Assembly (NCBI GenBank): GCA_041395385.1
Contig: JAWLAN010000006.1
Coordinates: 310,001-374,000, forward strand
DNA from: JAJVHZ01 sp041395385
GTDB taxonomy: Bacteria > Pseudomonadota > Gammaproteobacteria > JAJPIJ01
Length of the DNA stretch: 64,000 nt
Direction: 5' to 3'
The notes under the pieces are model-generated. The model saw only the letters and a program-made list of their open reading frames with translations, made no database searches and was not told where the DNA came from. Positions 16,609 through 25,702 of the stretch are shown piece by piece. The position numbers were made by a program, and so were the translations under genes. The first letter of the stretch is position 1. Every line of letters begins with the position of its first letter.

Positions 16609-19449
16609 GTGGGCAGGAAGAGCCGCGAGAAGAAGGCACGCAAGGGACCGTTGGAGGAGACGGCCGCCAGCGCCGAGATCGAATCGCCGATGACGGCGGC
16701 GGAGCGCCAGGCCGCCGACGATCCGGGACCCGCAGCGCCCGGCGCGCCCCAGTTCGGCGGTGAACCGTGGTACGTGACGGAGGGCAAGCGCGCCGAGCAG
16801 CTGCTTGACGCGGGACGCGTACACGAGGCGCTGGCGGCGTTCCAGTCCATCTTGTCCGCTTTCGGCGACACCCCGAGCTACGGCAAGGCGGTCATACAGG
16901 GCCGCGTCGGACGTTGCCTGCACGTCGATCGGCGCTACGCTCCTGCGATCGCCGCCACCCGCGGCGCGATCGGGATCGCCGAAGCGCTGGTGCCCAGCCA
17001 AGGCGTGATCGCATTGCTCGGCACCCTGCACTCCGCCCTGGGCGAGGCCCTGGCGGCGTGCGGACGGCTCGAGGATGCGGCAACGGCGCAGGAGCGCGCG
17101 CTTGCCTATGCGCGCGAGGCCGGCGATCGCCATAGCCAGGCCGTCGACCTCGGCCACCTCGCGGCGCTCGCGCTCGGGCGCGGTCAGCTCGACGAGGCGC
17201 GGCGACTCTGTCTCGGCGCCCTGGCCGTGATGCAGGGGCTCGGCAATCCGGCGATGGAGGCCGCCCTGCATCACCGCCTCGGCGCCATCGCGCAGGCGAG
17301 GGGCGACACGGAAGGTGCCGAGCGGCATTACCTGGATGCGGCGCGCCTGCGCATGCGCCACGGCATGCACGGGCCGGCGGCCGACTCGCTTGCGGCGCTG
17401 GCGGCGCACCAGCAGCGCGTGGGCGAGACCCGTAAGGCCGAATCGAGCTGCCGGGCCGCGGTCGACGCCGTTCGGCACAGCGGCGACGCGCTGCGGCTGG
17501 CCGATCACCTCGGCAGCCTGGCCGGCATCGTGAGCGGCGAACCCGCACGCCTGGCCGAGGCGCGGCAGGTGGCCGAGCACGCACTGCTGATCGCGCAGCA
17601 CGTGGATGCGGTGGCGCACGTGGTCTGGCGGACCTACGAACATCTCGCCACGATCGCGGAGCGCGAGGCCGCGCACGGCGAGGATCCGCAGGCGCGAGCG
17701 GAGCTCCAGTCGCGGGCGACGGCGTTCAGGGAGGTGGCCGTGCGCGCGCCGCGCCTGCTGGCCACGCTCGAACGCCTCGGCCCGGCACCGACGCTGGGAC
17801 GCGTGGCGGTGGACGGCCGTATCGCGCGCTGCCTGCTCCTCGGGCGGCGTACGGACCTCGCCAGCGCGCGCCTGCACGCCGCGCTGCAGGCCGCCTCGCA
17901 ACTGCCGGCGAGCGGCGAAACGGATCGGCTGCTGCAATGGCTGCACGCCGACCTGGGCGAGACGCTTCGCGCCGATGGCCGGCACGCCGACGCCAGTCGG
18001 GCCTACGAGCAGGTGCGGCAGATCGCCGCGGACAGCGGCGATCTGCTCGGACAGGCCAACGCGCACACCGCGCTCGCCGAGCTGGCGACGATCGCGAACG
18101 AGCCCGAGGAGGCCGCCGGGCACTGGCGGTCGGCCGCTGCCCTGGCGCGGACCATGCGCCGGCCAGACATGCAGGTGGCGCTGCGGCGGCGGCTGCCGGA
18201 GATCGACGCAGCGGCGGCCAGCGACAACGACAGTGCCGAGACGAGCGACGGGCTCACGATCCACGAACGGGCCACGCGCGCCTACGTCTTCGACACGGAT
18301 CTGCTGATCGACGGCCCGTGCACGCACGAGGTGACGCACCGCGGCCCCGGGCAGCGCGCGCTCGCGGCGGAGCTCCGGCCGGCATTGCCGCCGTCCACCC
18401 GCGTGTATCCGGAGTCCGCCGACCTCATCGGCATCAGCCCGGGGCTCGAGGAGCCCGCGCTGACGCGCGGCGACGGCTGCACGATCCTGCGGCGCGCGCA
18501 GCGCGAGATCCTGGTCGCCGGACGATCGCAGGTCCTCTGGGACATCGTCCGACTCGCCGACGGGAGCCGCAGCGTCGAGGAGATCTGCGCGGCAGCGACG
18601 GCCGCCGACCCCGGGGCGATGCGGCAGATGCTGGCCGATCTCGTCGACGTCGGCGCCCTCGACGTCTCCGGCCGATCGCTGGGCCGCTTCCTGCACACGA
18701 TGACCAAGAAGGGCGTGCTGCCGGGCGGCGGGCTGGAGAGCGAGCAGGTGCTGCAGCTGGCCACCGACGGCCGCTACCGGGAGTATCCCGGCGCCGCGCG
18801 GCTCGAGGTTGCGCAGTCGGTGCCCGATCCGCTGCAAGCCTTCCACGGCCTGACGCGGGCGCGGCGATCGCGCCGGGACTACGACGGCGCCCCCATCACG
18901 CGCGCCGAGCTCGACGCGATCCTGCACACCGCCTGCGGCGTGACCGGCTCGATGCCCTGGTCCGGGCGCGAGGTGAAGCTGCGCGCCTACCCCGCGAGCG
19001 GCGCGCTGTACGCGGTGGAGATCTTTCCGCTCGCCCTCCACGTGCAGGATCTGCCGGGCGGCATCTATCACTATCGCGCCGCCGACAGCGTGCTGGAACG
19101 CATCGATCGCGATCTCGACCCGCCGCGGCTCGTCGCCGCGATGCTGCCGGTGGAAAGAGAGATGGTGGCCGGCGCGGCCGCGATGATCTGCCTGGTGGGC
19201 GAGTTCCGCCGGCACGAGGCGAAATACGGCGAGGGCGGCTACCGCATGATGGTCGCGGAGGCCGGTCACATCTCCCAGAACGTGGTGCTGGCCGCCACGT
19301 CGCTGGGACTGGCCGCGCGCCCGTTCGGCGGCGTGTTCGACGATCTCATCAACGCGGAGCTGGGACTGGACCCGGCCGAGGAGCAGTTCCTGCTCTCGGT
19401 GCTGATCGGCCACGCCACCTCCGGCGTCACCGCGCCGCGCAGCGCATGA
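16609..19449 (+). CDS. TPR / PqqD-like / SagB-type dehydrogenase fusion protein
   Basis: 946 residues, three parts. Residues 45-540 are alpha-helical TPR-like repeats (for example GRLEDAATAQERALAYAREA, GQLDEARRLCLGALAVMQ). Residues 622-694 look like a PqqD-type winged helix or RiPP recognition element (VLWDIVRLADGSRSVEEICA, then an ADLVDVGAL helix). Residues 750-940 are a SagB/ThcOx FMN-dependent dehydrogenase: RARRSRRDYDGAPITRAELD, YPASGALYAVEIFPLAL, GIYHYR, GGYRMMVAEAGHISQNV. SagB enzymes oxidise azolines to azoles in thiazole/oxazole-modified peptides, but no YcaO cyclodehydratase is nearby. The GTG start at 16609 follows GGGGGAG; an upstream GTG at 16525 is less likely. First gene of a four-gene operon with overlapping ends. 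Confidence 0.85.
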   Translation: MGRKSREKKARKGPLEETAASAEIESPMTAAERQAADDPGPAAPGAPQFGGEPWYVTEGKRAEQLLDAGRVHEALAAFQSILSAFGDTPSYGKAVIQGRVGRCLHVDRRYAPAIAATRGAIGIAEALVPSQGVIALLGTLHSALGEALAACGRLEDAATAQERALAYAREAGDRHSQAVDLGHLAALALGRGQLDEARRLCLGALAVMQGLGNPAMEAALHHRLGAIAQARGDTEGAERHYLDAARLRMRHGMHGPAADSLAALAAHQQRVGETRKAESSCRAAVDAVRHSGDALRLADHLGSLAGIVSGEPARLAEARQVAEHALLIAQHVDAVAHVVWRTYEHLATIAEREAAHGEDPQARAELQSRATAFREVAVRAPRLLATLERLGPAPTLGRVAVDGRIARCLLLGRRTDLASARLHAALQAASQLPASGETDRLLQWLHADLGETLRADGRHADASRAYEQVRQIAADSGDLLGQANAHTALAELATIANEPEEAAGHWRSAAALARTMRRPDMQVALRRRLPEIDAAAASDNDSAETSDGLTIHERATRAYVFDTDLLIDGPCTHEVTHRGPGQRALAAELRPALPPSTRVYPESADLIGISPGLEEPALTRGDGCTILRRAQREILVAGRSQVLWDIVRLADGSRSVEEICAAATAADPGAMRQMLADLVDVGALDVSGRSLGRFLHTMTKKGVLPGGGLESEQVLQLATDGRYREYPGAARLEVAQSVPDPLQAFHGLTRARRSRRDYDGAPITRAELDAILHTACGVTGSMPWSGREVKLRAYPASGALYAVEIFPLALHVQDLPGGIYHYRAADSVLERIDRDLDPPRLVAAMLPVEREMVAGAAAMICLVGEFRRHEAKYGEGGYRMMVAEAGHISQNVVLAATSLGLAARPFGGVFDDLINAELGLDPAEEQFLLSVLIGHATSGVTAPRSA

Positions 19450-20015
19450 AGCTCGAGTTCGACAATCGCGTCCTGCGGCTGGAGAATGCCGACGGGCTGC
19501 GCTGGCAGTTGAACGACGCCGAGAAGCCCGTGTTCAGCTTTTCGTACGAGGCGCTGCGGGTGAACGAACAGCACGCGCTGCGGCACACGGGGCAGGGCGT
19601 CGTGCCGCTGACCGATGCCGAGATCGCCGAGGTCGTCGACTACCTCATGCGCCAGACGCCGCCGCCCACGGTCACGCTGCAGCGGCAGACGATCGCCGAC
19701 CTGCGCGCCTTCGCGCACGGCCTCATCAACTCGATCGTCACGCAGCTGGAGTACGACGGTCTGCTCGACGTGTCCATCACCGGCCGCGAGGGCTCCACGG
19801 ATCTCTACGCCGTGGAGGCGCGGCGGGTGCTCACGTATGTCGATACGGTCTGGAACGCCTTTCACGGCCTGGCGGCGCGCATCGCCGAGACGCCGAACGC
19901 GGAGCTGCGGCCGCTGAAGGAGTACGCCGAGTCGATGCCGTTCCCGCCGCCCATGGAGTATTTTCACAGCGGCCTGCACCCGGGACTCTTCGATGCCAGG
20001 GGCAACGATGGTTGA
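19446..20015 (+). CDS. Orphan protein of the SagB/2OG-oxygenase operon
   Basis: 189 residues, soluble, no signal peptide or membrane helix, no family that I recognise. Landmarks are an N-terminal beta-rich segment (LRLENADGLRWQLND), a helical middle (TIADLRAFAHGLINSIVTQL), and a proline-rich end (SMPFPPPMEYFHSGLHPGLF). Its ATG overlaps the stop of the SagB gene by four bases, and its own end overlaps the next gene by eight, so it is made in step with the enzymes. It might be an adaptor, a substrate of the oxygenases or a regulator. The sequence alone does not decide. Confidence 0.7.
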   Translation: MKLEFDNRVLRLENADGLRWQLNDAEKPVFSFSYEALRVNEQHALRHTGQGVVPLTDAEIAEVVDYLMRQTPPPTVTLQRQTIADLRAFAHGLINSIVTQLEYDGLLDVSITGREGSTDLYAVEARRVLTYVDTVWNAFHGLAARIAETPNAELRPLKEYAESMPFPPPMEYFHSGLHPGLFDARGNDG

Positions 20016-20625
20016 GATGCCGGATCCGGCGGAGGCGAACCTGCGCGACGTCGTCGATCGCGTGCTGGTGTTCGATCGATTCTTCTCCGACACGCAGCTC
20101 CTGCTGCTCAGCCAGTGGGCGCTGCAGACACCGCACTGGATGTTGACCAACTCCGTCTACAACGAGTTGCGCCAGGCTCAGCACCGCATCTGGGGCGCCT
20201 CCTACATCCAGGCCTGGCGGCGTGGCGGCTGGCCGGGATTGCCGCCGGTGCTGTTCTCGGCAATCGCCACGGTCTGCCAGCGGCTGCGCGTCTTCTTCAC
20301 CGAGCCCAGCTACATCGGCCTGAACGGCCAGTCGCGCGGCCAGGACGCCTCCGTGCACGTGGACTGCGAGCGGAACGCGACGGACCAGCTCTCGGTACTC
20401 ATATATATAGGGGAGAACACCAGCGGCGATCTCGTGCTCTACGACAAGGACACCGGCGCGCTGCCGCAGGACCGGATCGCCTTCCGTCCCAACCGCGTGG
20501 TCGCCTTCGACGGCTCGATACCGCATCAGGCCCTCGCCCCCGCCGACGACCGGTTCCGCATGTCGGTGATCGTCCGCGGGACCTACCAGTGCGGCAACGC
20601 CGCCGCGGGCGGTGCGCCGCCATGA
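20008..20625 (+). CDS. 2OG-Fe(II) oxygenase, first of two in operon
   Basis: 205 residues, a single double-stranded beta-helix domain. The metal triad is His117-x-Asp119 (ASVHVDCERN) and His173 (GSIPHQAL). The 2-oxoglutarate salt bridge is Arg182 or Arg184 (DDRFRMSV). LSVLIYIGE and GDLVLYD strands fit prolyl/lysyl-hydroxylase-like enzymes acting on protein or peptide side chains. The ATG at 20008 follows AGGGG and overlaps the preceding gene by eight bases. The catalytic residues differ in spacing from the next gene's product, so the two oxygenases are not a recent duplication. Confidence 0.82.
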   Translation: MVEMPDPAEANLRDVVDRVLVFDRFFSDTQLLLLSQWALQTPHWMLTNSVYNELRQAQHRIWGASYIQAWRRGGWPGLPPVLFSAIATVCQRLRVFFTEPSYIGLNGQSRGQDASVHVDCERNATDQLSVLIYIGENTSGDLVLYDKDTGALPQDRIAFRPNRVVAFDGSIPHQALAPADDRFRMSVIVRGTYQCGNAAAGGAPP

Positions 20626-21281
20626 CGACAGAATACGATCGCGTCCCGGACGGGACCGTCGCGGAGATCGAGGCGCACGGGCGCGTGGAGTACATGTTCG
20701 CCACGCCGCTCTTCAGCCACACCTTCCGCGAGGTGACGGCCCTGAACGGGCGGCTGCGCGAGATCATCCTCGAGCGGGAACGCACCACGCCCTCGGCGAG
20801 CAAGAGCAACCAGGGCGGATGGCAGTCCGTGCCCGATTTCTTCGACTGGCCCGACCCCGCCGTCTCGACGCTCGAGGGCATGATCGCGCGGGTGCTGAAC
20901 GCCGCCAATGCGCGCGTGCCCCTGCCGCCCAATCTCACCGTGGAATTCGAGCTGTTCGGCTGGGCAGCGGTGAACCGCCGCGGCCACTACAACACCACGC
21001 ACCTACACCCGCAGTCGACCTGGTCGGGCGTGTACTACGTGGACGCCGGCGACGAGGCGCGGGAGGGCCCCGCGGCGCTGCTGGAGTTCAATCACCCCAT
21101 CTCGGGGGCGCTGATGGACTTCTTCCCCGGCATCCTGCCCTCGGCACGCACCGTGCGGCCGGAGACGGGCATGATCGTCGTGTTCCCGAGCTACCTCCTG
21201 CACAGCGTGCGCATGTACCACGGCGAGAGGCCGCGCATCTGCGTGGCCTTCAACGCGCACCTGCGCGGCGTCAGGAAATAA
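20622..21281 (+). CDS. 2OG-Fe(II) oxygenase, TIGR02466/2OG-FeII_Oxy_5-like, second of two
   Basis: 219 residues. The family pattern is clear: an N-terminal MFATPLFSHTF, a SNQGGWQSVPDFFDW segment, the metal-binding THLHPQSTWSGVYYVD (His127/His129) and LLHSVRMYHGERPRICVAF (His194 and a 2-oxoglutarate-binding Arg). I assign it to the putative 2OG-Fe(II) oxygenase family known as TIGR02466. The ATG overlaps the previous stop by four bases. A hairpin follows the stop directly. It probably completes the modification initiated by the other operon enzymes, but the substrate is unknown. Confidence 0.85.
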   Translation: MTTEYDRVPDGTVAEIEAHGRVEYMFATPLFSHTFREVTALNGRLREIILERERTTPSASKSNQGGWQSVPDFFDWPDPAVSTLEGMIARVLNAANARVPLPPNLTVEFELFGWAAVNRRGHYNTTHLHPQSTWSGVYYVDAGDEAREGPAALLEFNHPISGALMDFFPGILPSARTVRPETGMIVVFPSYLLHSVRMYHGERPRICVAFNAHLRGVRK

Positions 21282-21310
21282 AAAGGGAGTGGCTGCAGGC
21301 AGCCACTCCC
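21276..21310 (-). terminator. Strong intrinsic terminator shared by converging genes
   Basis: An 11-bp perfect stem (GGGAGTGGCTG pairs with CAGCCACTCCC, loop CAGG, 21285-21310). On the minus strand it is followed by TTTTTATTT, so it is a canonical terminator for the amidohydrolase gene. It also lies immediately after the last SagB-operon gene and may stop that transcript as well. Confidence 0.85.
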
Positions 21311-21379
21311 AGGGAACCCTTCCGGTCTGCCGCCGATGGCCGCGTTCCCGCAGCCTGTCGGCGACGCCGCATCAACGGA

Positions 21380-23266
21380 TCAAGGTCTGAGCACGTAGTG
21401 CGGTGCGACCTCGTTCTGGCCGTTGTAGCAGCAGGACGTCAGGAACGCCGGCCGGTACGGATTGCCGAAGCTGTTCATGCCGCGGTGAAGGATGCCGACG
21501 TCCGTCCCGATCGCCGGGCCGTTGATCCGCGCCAGGACGTTGTCGCGCGAGCGGACGGCCTTGCGGACCACCTTGTCGACGTCCCAGCCCACCAGCTTGC
21601 CGTTCCAGTACACGAGCTTGCCGGCGATCATCACGTGCTTGACGTGCCGGGTGTCCATCATGGTGACGATGGTGCCGTAGACGTTGTTCATCGGCTGGCA
21701 GTTGATGTTGTCGAAGTCCAGCATCACGATGTCGGCGTCCTTCCCGGGCGTCAGCGTGCCGAGCTTGTGGAGCAGCCCGCTGCCCGCGGCGCCGGCGATG
21801 GTCATCATCTCGACGACCTGGCGGCAGGTCAGCAGCTGCGGCGTCCCCAGGCCGCCCGGGTCGCTGATCGGGAAGGTCAGATCGTTGGCCAGCCCGCGCT
21901 GTATGGCGAACGCCCCGCGCATCATCGAGAACGGATCCGGCGTCATGTTGGTGTCGACGTCGGGGCTCAGGCTCGGCAGGATGCCGTAGTTGAGGCACAG
22001 CTGGAACGGCGGCATTCCGTGCCGCATCTGCGCCTCGAGGATGCCGGCAATCGAGACGTGACCGCCGTTGTCGGCCCAGATCTGCATCGCCGAGGACGTG
22101 GCCGGGTTCGGATAGCCCTGGTGGCTGTGACCGATCTGCGCCAGCGGGTTGTCCTGCCAGCGCACGCAGTGCACGAGCGTGACGTCGTCGAACGGCGCCA
22201 GGCCGTTGGCCAGCGCCGTGGCCGGCACGCCCGCGCCGCCGACGTTGTGATTGTTGATGAAGGCGCCGAAGGCACGGCCCAGCGCCCAGCCCGTCATGCC
22301 CGTATACGGCGCGGGCAGGTTCGCGATGACGCCGGCGCCGCCCGAGAAGCCGAGCGTGACCAGCTGGTCCTTGGAGCTGAACCACTTCTTGGCGATGCGC
22401 TCCAGGCCCGGCATCGGGAACTCGAACGGGCTCGTAGGCACGTCGTAAGGCACCGCGTAGACGCCCGTGCGGTTGGTCCCGCCGCTGTAGTCGAACAGGG
22501 TGCGACGGCCGGAATCGATACAGGCCTTGATCATCGCATCCGTGTGCTCGGGGGTCTGCGAGTTCTGCGAGGTGTCCGTGCCGCAGGTGATGCCCTGGGT
22601 GATCTGGCTCAGGCAGGCGATGAGCTCGGCGTTGTAGTTGTCCTCCGGGTCGTAGGGCGAACGGCCAAGGTCCCACTGCGGCGTCGCCGCCGGGCCGATG
22701 CGGCCCGTCGTCCATATGCTCTGCACGATCGTCCCGTAGGCCTCGTAGATGTTGTTGACCGTGCTCGTCGGTTGCTGGTCAGGATCGCCGCCGAAGACGA
22801 TCAGGCCGTCGGCGATGATGCTGCGCTGGATGGCCTCGTACTGGTGGTTGTGCGTGCTGATCATGCCCGGCATGAGGATCATGCCCTTGCAGTCGATCAC
22901 CTGGTCGGCCGAGGCGTGCAGGTTGCGGCCAATGGCCTTGATCTTCCTGCCCTCGATCAGGATGTCGCCCTTCTCCAGGTCCGGGTTCTTCGGATCCGAG
23001 TCCAGCGTCAGGACGATGCCGTTCTTCAGCAGGATGCGCCGGCCCTTGGGCGCCGGCTTGTCCTTGTCCTTGAAGTCGTGCGCCAGTGCAGTATCGGCCA
23101 GACCGACCGCGCCGGCGACGGTTGCGCCGACCAGGCCCGCCGTCGTCGTCTTCAGGAAGTCGCGCCGCAGGAATCCGCCGGGAGCGGGTTCGCCATGACC
23201 GTCATGGTCGTGATTCTCGGAGCCTCTGGTTTCATCCCCGGGGGGGAGACCCTTGTCTTTGCTCAT
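21380..23266 (-). CDS. Tat-exported amidohydrolase (TrzN/SsnA/deaminase-like)
   Basis: 628 residues. The N-terminal region has a twin-arginine signal (GGFLRRDFLKTTTAGLVGAT), so the folded metalloenzyme is exported. The catalytic part shows the amidohydrolase-superfamily metal site: HxH in ISTHNHQYEAI, further histidines in TLVHCVRWQDN and IGHSHQG, and the late Asp in PSLSPDVDTNMTPDPFSMM. A C-terminal KHVMIAGKLVYWNGK strand closes the composite beta-sandwich. Relatives are deaminases and chlorohydrolases of nucleobase- or triazine-like compounds; the substrate here is unknown. GGAGGAAAG precedes the ATG. It may be controlled by the AraC gene upstream. Confidence 0.82.
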   Translation of the reverse strand: MSKDKGLPPGDETRGSENHDHDGHGEPAPGGFLRRDFLKTTTAGLVGATVAGAVGLADTALAHDFKDKDKPAPKGRRILLKNGIVLTLDSDPKNPDLEKGDILIEGRKIKAIGRNLHASADQVIDCKGMILMPGMISTHNHQYEAIQRSIIADGLIVFGGDPDQQPTSTVNNIYEAYGTIVQSIWTTGRIGPAATPQWDLGRSPYDPEDNYNAELIACLSQITQGITCGTDTSQNSQTPEHTDAMIKACIDSGRRTLFDYSGGTNRTGVYAVPYDVPTSPFEFPMPGLERIAKKWFSSKDQLVTLGFSGGAGVIANLPAPYTGMTGWALGRAFGAFINNHNVGGAGVPATALANGLAPFDDVTLVHCVRWQDNPLAQIGHSHQGYPNPATSSAMQIWADNGGHVSIAGILEAQMRHGMPPFQLCLNYGILPSLSPDVDTNMTPDPFSMMRGAFAIQRGLANDLTFPISDPGGLGTPQLLTCRQVVEMMTIAGAAGSGLLHKLGTLTPGKDADIVMLDFDNINCQPMNNVYGTIVTMMDTRHVKHVMIAGKLVYWNGKLVGWDVDKVVRKAVRSRDNVLARINGPAIGTDVGILHRGMNSFGNPYRPAFLTSCCYNGQNEVAPHYVLRP

Positions 23267-23605
23267 ATCTCTTTCCTCCGCGCTTGGCCGACGCGCGTGC
23301 GCGTGCGGCCTGTTGTGACCGTTGCCGGCGCGTCGACGCGGCGTCCATGCGCGAACACGAACGACGCCGCGCGCCGGCAACCCTTCTGACAGCTGCAGGC
23401 GATGGTAGGAGATAGGGGACGGGGCGTCTTTCAGAGCGCGGACAGAATTATCGAAATCTTGCCTTGAGGAGGAAATAAAGCGGCATCGAGGCAGCCAGTC
23501 GCGGCCGCGATTGCTTACGCCGCATGCCGCGACGCAGCATCCGCTCGAAATGCCGACACGCTCGGGCGCGCGCGCCGCTCCTCGCGGCCTCGCCGGCGCG
23601 GACGG
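23267..23605 (-). promoter_or_regulatory. Intergenic region upstream of the amidohydrolase
   Basis: About 340 bp between the AraC stop and the amidohydrolase start. It must hold the amidohydrolase promoter. A locally AT-richer patch occurs near 23445-23480. I see no RNA gene, strong hairpin or convincing small gene. Confidence 0.3.
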
Positions 23606-24499
23606 TCAGTAGCCGTTGCGAAAGGCGCGCGGCGTCACGCCGTAGAACCTGCGGAAGACAGCGGTGAGGTGACTTTGCGAGGAGAAGCCGACGCGATCGG
23701 CGACCTCGACGATGGACAGGCCGCGATCCGCAAGCAGACGGCGCGCCTCCTCCAGCCGCGCCCTGGTCAGGTACCGGTGCGGAGACTCGCCGAAGGTGTG
23801 CTTGAACACCCGGCAGAAGTAACTGGGGCTCAGTCCGACCTGGCCGGAGAGATCCGCGAGGCTCAGATCCATGTCCAGGTGCGCCTGCACGTAGTCGCGC
23901 AGCCGCTGCCGCTGCGCGCGCGAGAGACCCATCGCCACCTGGTCCGCGCCACTGCGGCCCGCGCCGGCGGCGAATCGGTTCTCGATGTAGGCGAGCAGGG
24001 CGAGCGACAGCGACTCGCCGTATACGCGGCCGGACGGGCTGCCCGCCTTGGCCTCGCTCTCCATGCCACGCATGAGCGCGATGAGCGGCTGGTCGGTCAC
24101 CCTGATCTGCGGGATGAGTTCGTTGCGCGCCTGGTCGCCATGCCGTGGCGTCAGGCGGGCCGCCATCTGCGGGTCGATCTCCACCACCATGAAACGCAAC
24201 GGACCGTTCCATGAAAATGTCATCTCGAAACCCTGCGGAAGGATGGAGATCGTGTCCTTGCCCAGGAACAGGTGCTCGGCGGTGGACCCGGCCTTGCAGC
24301 GAAAATCGCATACGCCGTGCGTGTTCAGCACGACGTGCGTCTTCGGATAGCACCACTGGTGCTGCGAACCGCGCTCCGGGGAGAGGTGCTCCTCGATGGG
24401 AAAACCCGTCCAGGGCGTGCCACTGGTGGAAAACTGCAGGTCGAAGCCCGTGGGCTTCGGCTTCCTGTCTTTCAGGATCGTGATGCGCTGACTGGCCAT
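23606..24499 (-). CDS. AraC-family transcription regulator (paralogue 2 of 4)
   Basis: About 297 residues from the ATG at 24499, chosen because SQRITILKDRKPKPTGF matches the N-terminus of paralogue 1 (ERVITILKRKRPSPTGF). An alternative ATG lies at 24535. The cupin-like sensor half contains PWTGFPIEEHLSPERGSQHQ and CDFRCKAGS; then RVYGESLSLALLAYIENRF and the AraC DNA-binding domain (LSLADLSGQVGLSPSYFCRV; SSQSHLTAVFRRFYGVTPRA) follow. Its position upstream of the Tat-exported amidohydrolase, same strand, makes that gene the likely target. Confidence 0.87.
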   Translation of the reverse strand: MASQRITILKDRKPKPTGFDLQFSTSGTPWTGFPIEEHLSPERGSQHQWCYPKTHVVLNTHGVCDFRCKAGSTAEHLFLGKDTISILPQGFEMTFSWNGPLRFMVVEIDPQMAARLTPRHGDQARNELIPQIRVTDQPLIALMRGMESEAKAGSPSGRVYGESLSLALLAYIENRFAAGAGRSGADQVAMGLSRAQRQRLRDYVQAHLDMDLSLADLSGQVGLSPSYFCRVFKHTFGESPHRYLTRARLEEARRLLADRGLSIVEVADRVGFSSQSHLTAVFRRFYGVTPRAFRNGY

Positions 24500-24692
24500 G
24501 AAATCCGATCTCCCGACAATCGAACTGCCACCCATCGTCAAGATCCCTTTATTCCGGCCTCCTGGTGCAACCCCGGACAGACGATACCGCATGGTGGCGC
24601 GCGCCGCCAAGTCGCGAAACGGAAATCCGGGTCGCGCCGGCCGTGCGACCGGAGCAGCCATGTGGACTTGATCGGCATTACCGCTCTGCCAG

Positions 24693-25592
24693 TCAGACTT
24701 CCCTGCGGTAACGGCTCGGCGGCACTCCGGTCTCCCGGCGGAACACCTGCGTGAAGTGGCTCTGGCTCGCGAACCCGAGACGCGCGGCGATATCGACGAT
24801 CGGCACGCGGCGGCGCCGCAGCAGGATCTTCGCGAACTTCACCCTCTCGGCGATCAGGTAGCGGTGCGGAGTCGTGCCGAAGCTGTTGCGGAACAGCCGG
24901 GTGAAATGCCGCGCGCTGATCTGCAGGGCGCCGGCCATGTCCTCGAGACGGAAATCGCTGCCGACGTGCGCCCGCAGGTAGTCCAGCACCCGGCGCAGCT
25001 GGGTGCCCGAGAAGCGCAGCGCGCGCGTATGCGCACAGGCGCCGCCGGCCGCATAGCGGCCGCGGACGTAGGCCGCCAGCGCCAGCGACAGCGACTCGCC
25101 GTACAGGCTGCCGCCGGGACAGCCTGCCTTGATCTCCGCGATCATGGTGCGCACCAGCGCCGCCGCCTGGGCGTCATCCACGCCGATCTGGGGCGCCAGC
25201 GCCATGGCCGGCTCATCGCTGCCGCCCTCGCTCAGATGCCGGACGCGCGCGCCGTCCATCTCCACGACCACGATGCGCTCGCGCTCGCCGGCCCGGTGCA
25301 CGTCGGTGGGGCCGGTCCCCGCGGGAAACAGGCAGATGGAATGGCCCGGGCGCGAAAGGTATCGGCGCTCGCCCGCCACACCGGTCACGTGCACGGCCGC
25401 GCGGCCGCTCAGGCAGACGTGCAGATGGGTCTGCGGCCAGGACCAGCCGCGCCAGCGCTCGAACGGCGCCGTCAGGTGGATCTCGAGCGGGAAGCCGGAC
25501 CATCCGGACCGCGCGCTCGAAAACTCCGGTTCCGACGCGCCGATGGGCAAGGGACGGCCATTGATTCGTACGCTGATTCGGGATCCGAACAT
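24693..25592 (-). CDS. AraC-family transcription regulator (paralogue 3 of 4)
   Basis: About 299 residues from the ATG at 25592. The sensor half has SGWSGFPLEIHLTAPFERWR and LHVCLSGRAAVHV. It is followed by SLYGESLSLALAAYVRGRYA and a C-terminal double HTH (FRLEDMAGALQISARHFTRL; ASQSHFTQVFRRETGVPPSR). It is more like paralogue 4 (short PPFSS/PEFSS lead, GxxGF(P/L)IE(I/G)HL) than paralogues 1 and 2. It lies between another AraC gene and the end of the type II secretion operon, all on the same strand; its target is not obvious. Confidence 0.85.
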   Translation of the reverse strand: MFGSRISVRINGRPLPIGASEPEFSSARSGWSGFPLEIHLTAPFERWRGWSWPQTHLHVCLSGRAAVHVTGVAGERRYLSRPGHSICLFPAGTGPTDVHRAGERERIVVVEMDGARVRHLSEGGSDEPAMALAPQIGVDDAQAAALVRTMIAEIKAGCPGGSLYGESLSLALAAYVRGRYAAGGACAHTRALRFSGTQLRRVLDYLRAHVGSDFRLEDMAGALQISARHFTRLFRNSFGTTPHRYLIAERVKFAKILLRRRRVPIVDIAARLGFASQSHFTQVFRRETGVPPSRYRREV

Positions 25593-25702
25593 GGCAGGCC
25601 CCGCTAGCAACCAGCTTCCTGTTCGTTGGAGCTTAAAGCTTAGTTCAGCATCGGCACGATGCAAGCGAAGCGCGCCTCGCTTCGAGCGGCCGTCGGCCCG
25701 CC

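Noticed and set aside
16162..19413. A very long open frame on the minus strand, opposite the SagB fusion gene
   Set aside because: It is an antisense shadow: Arg/Ala/His-rich composition, no family features, while the plus strand encodes recognisable TPR and SagB domains.
23448..23605. Very short minus-strand frame (MPLYFLLKARFR) as a peptide gene
   Set aside because: Twelve residues with no ribosome-binding site or conservation evidence.
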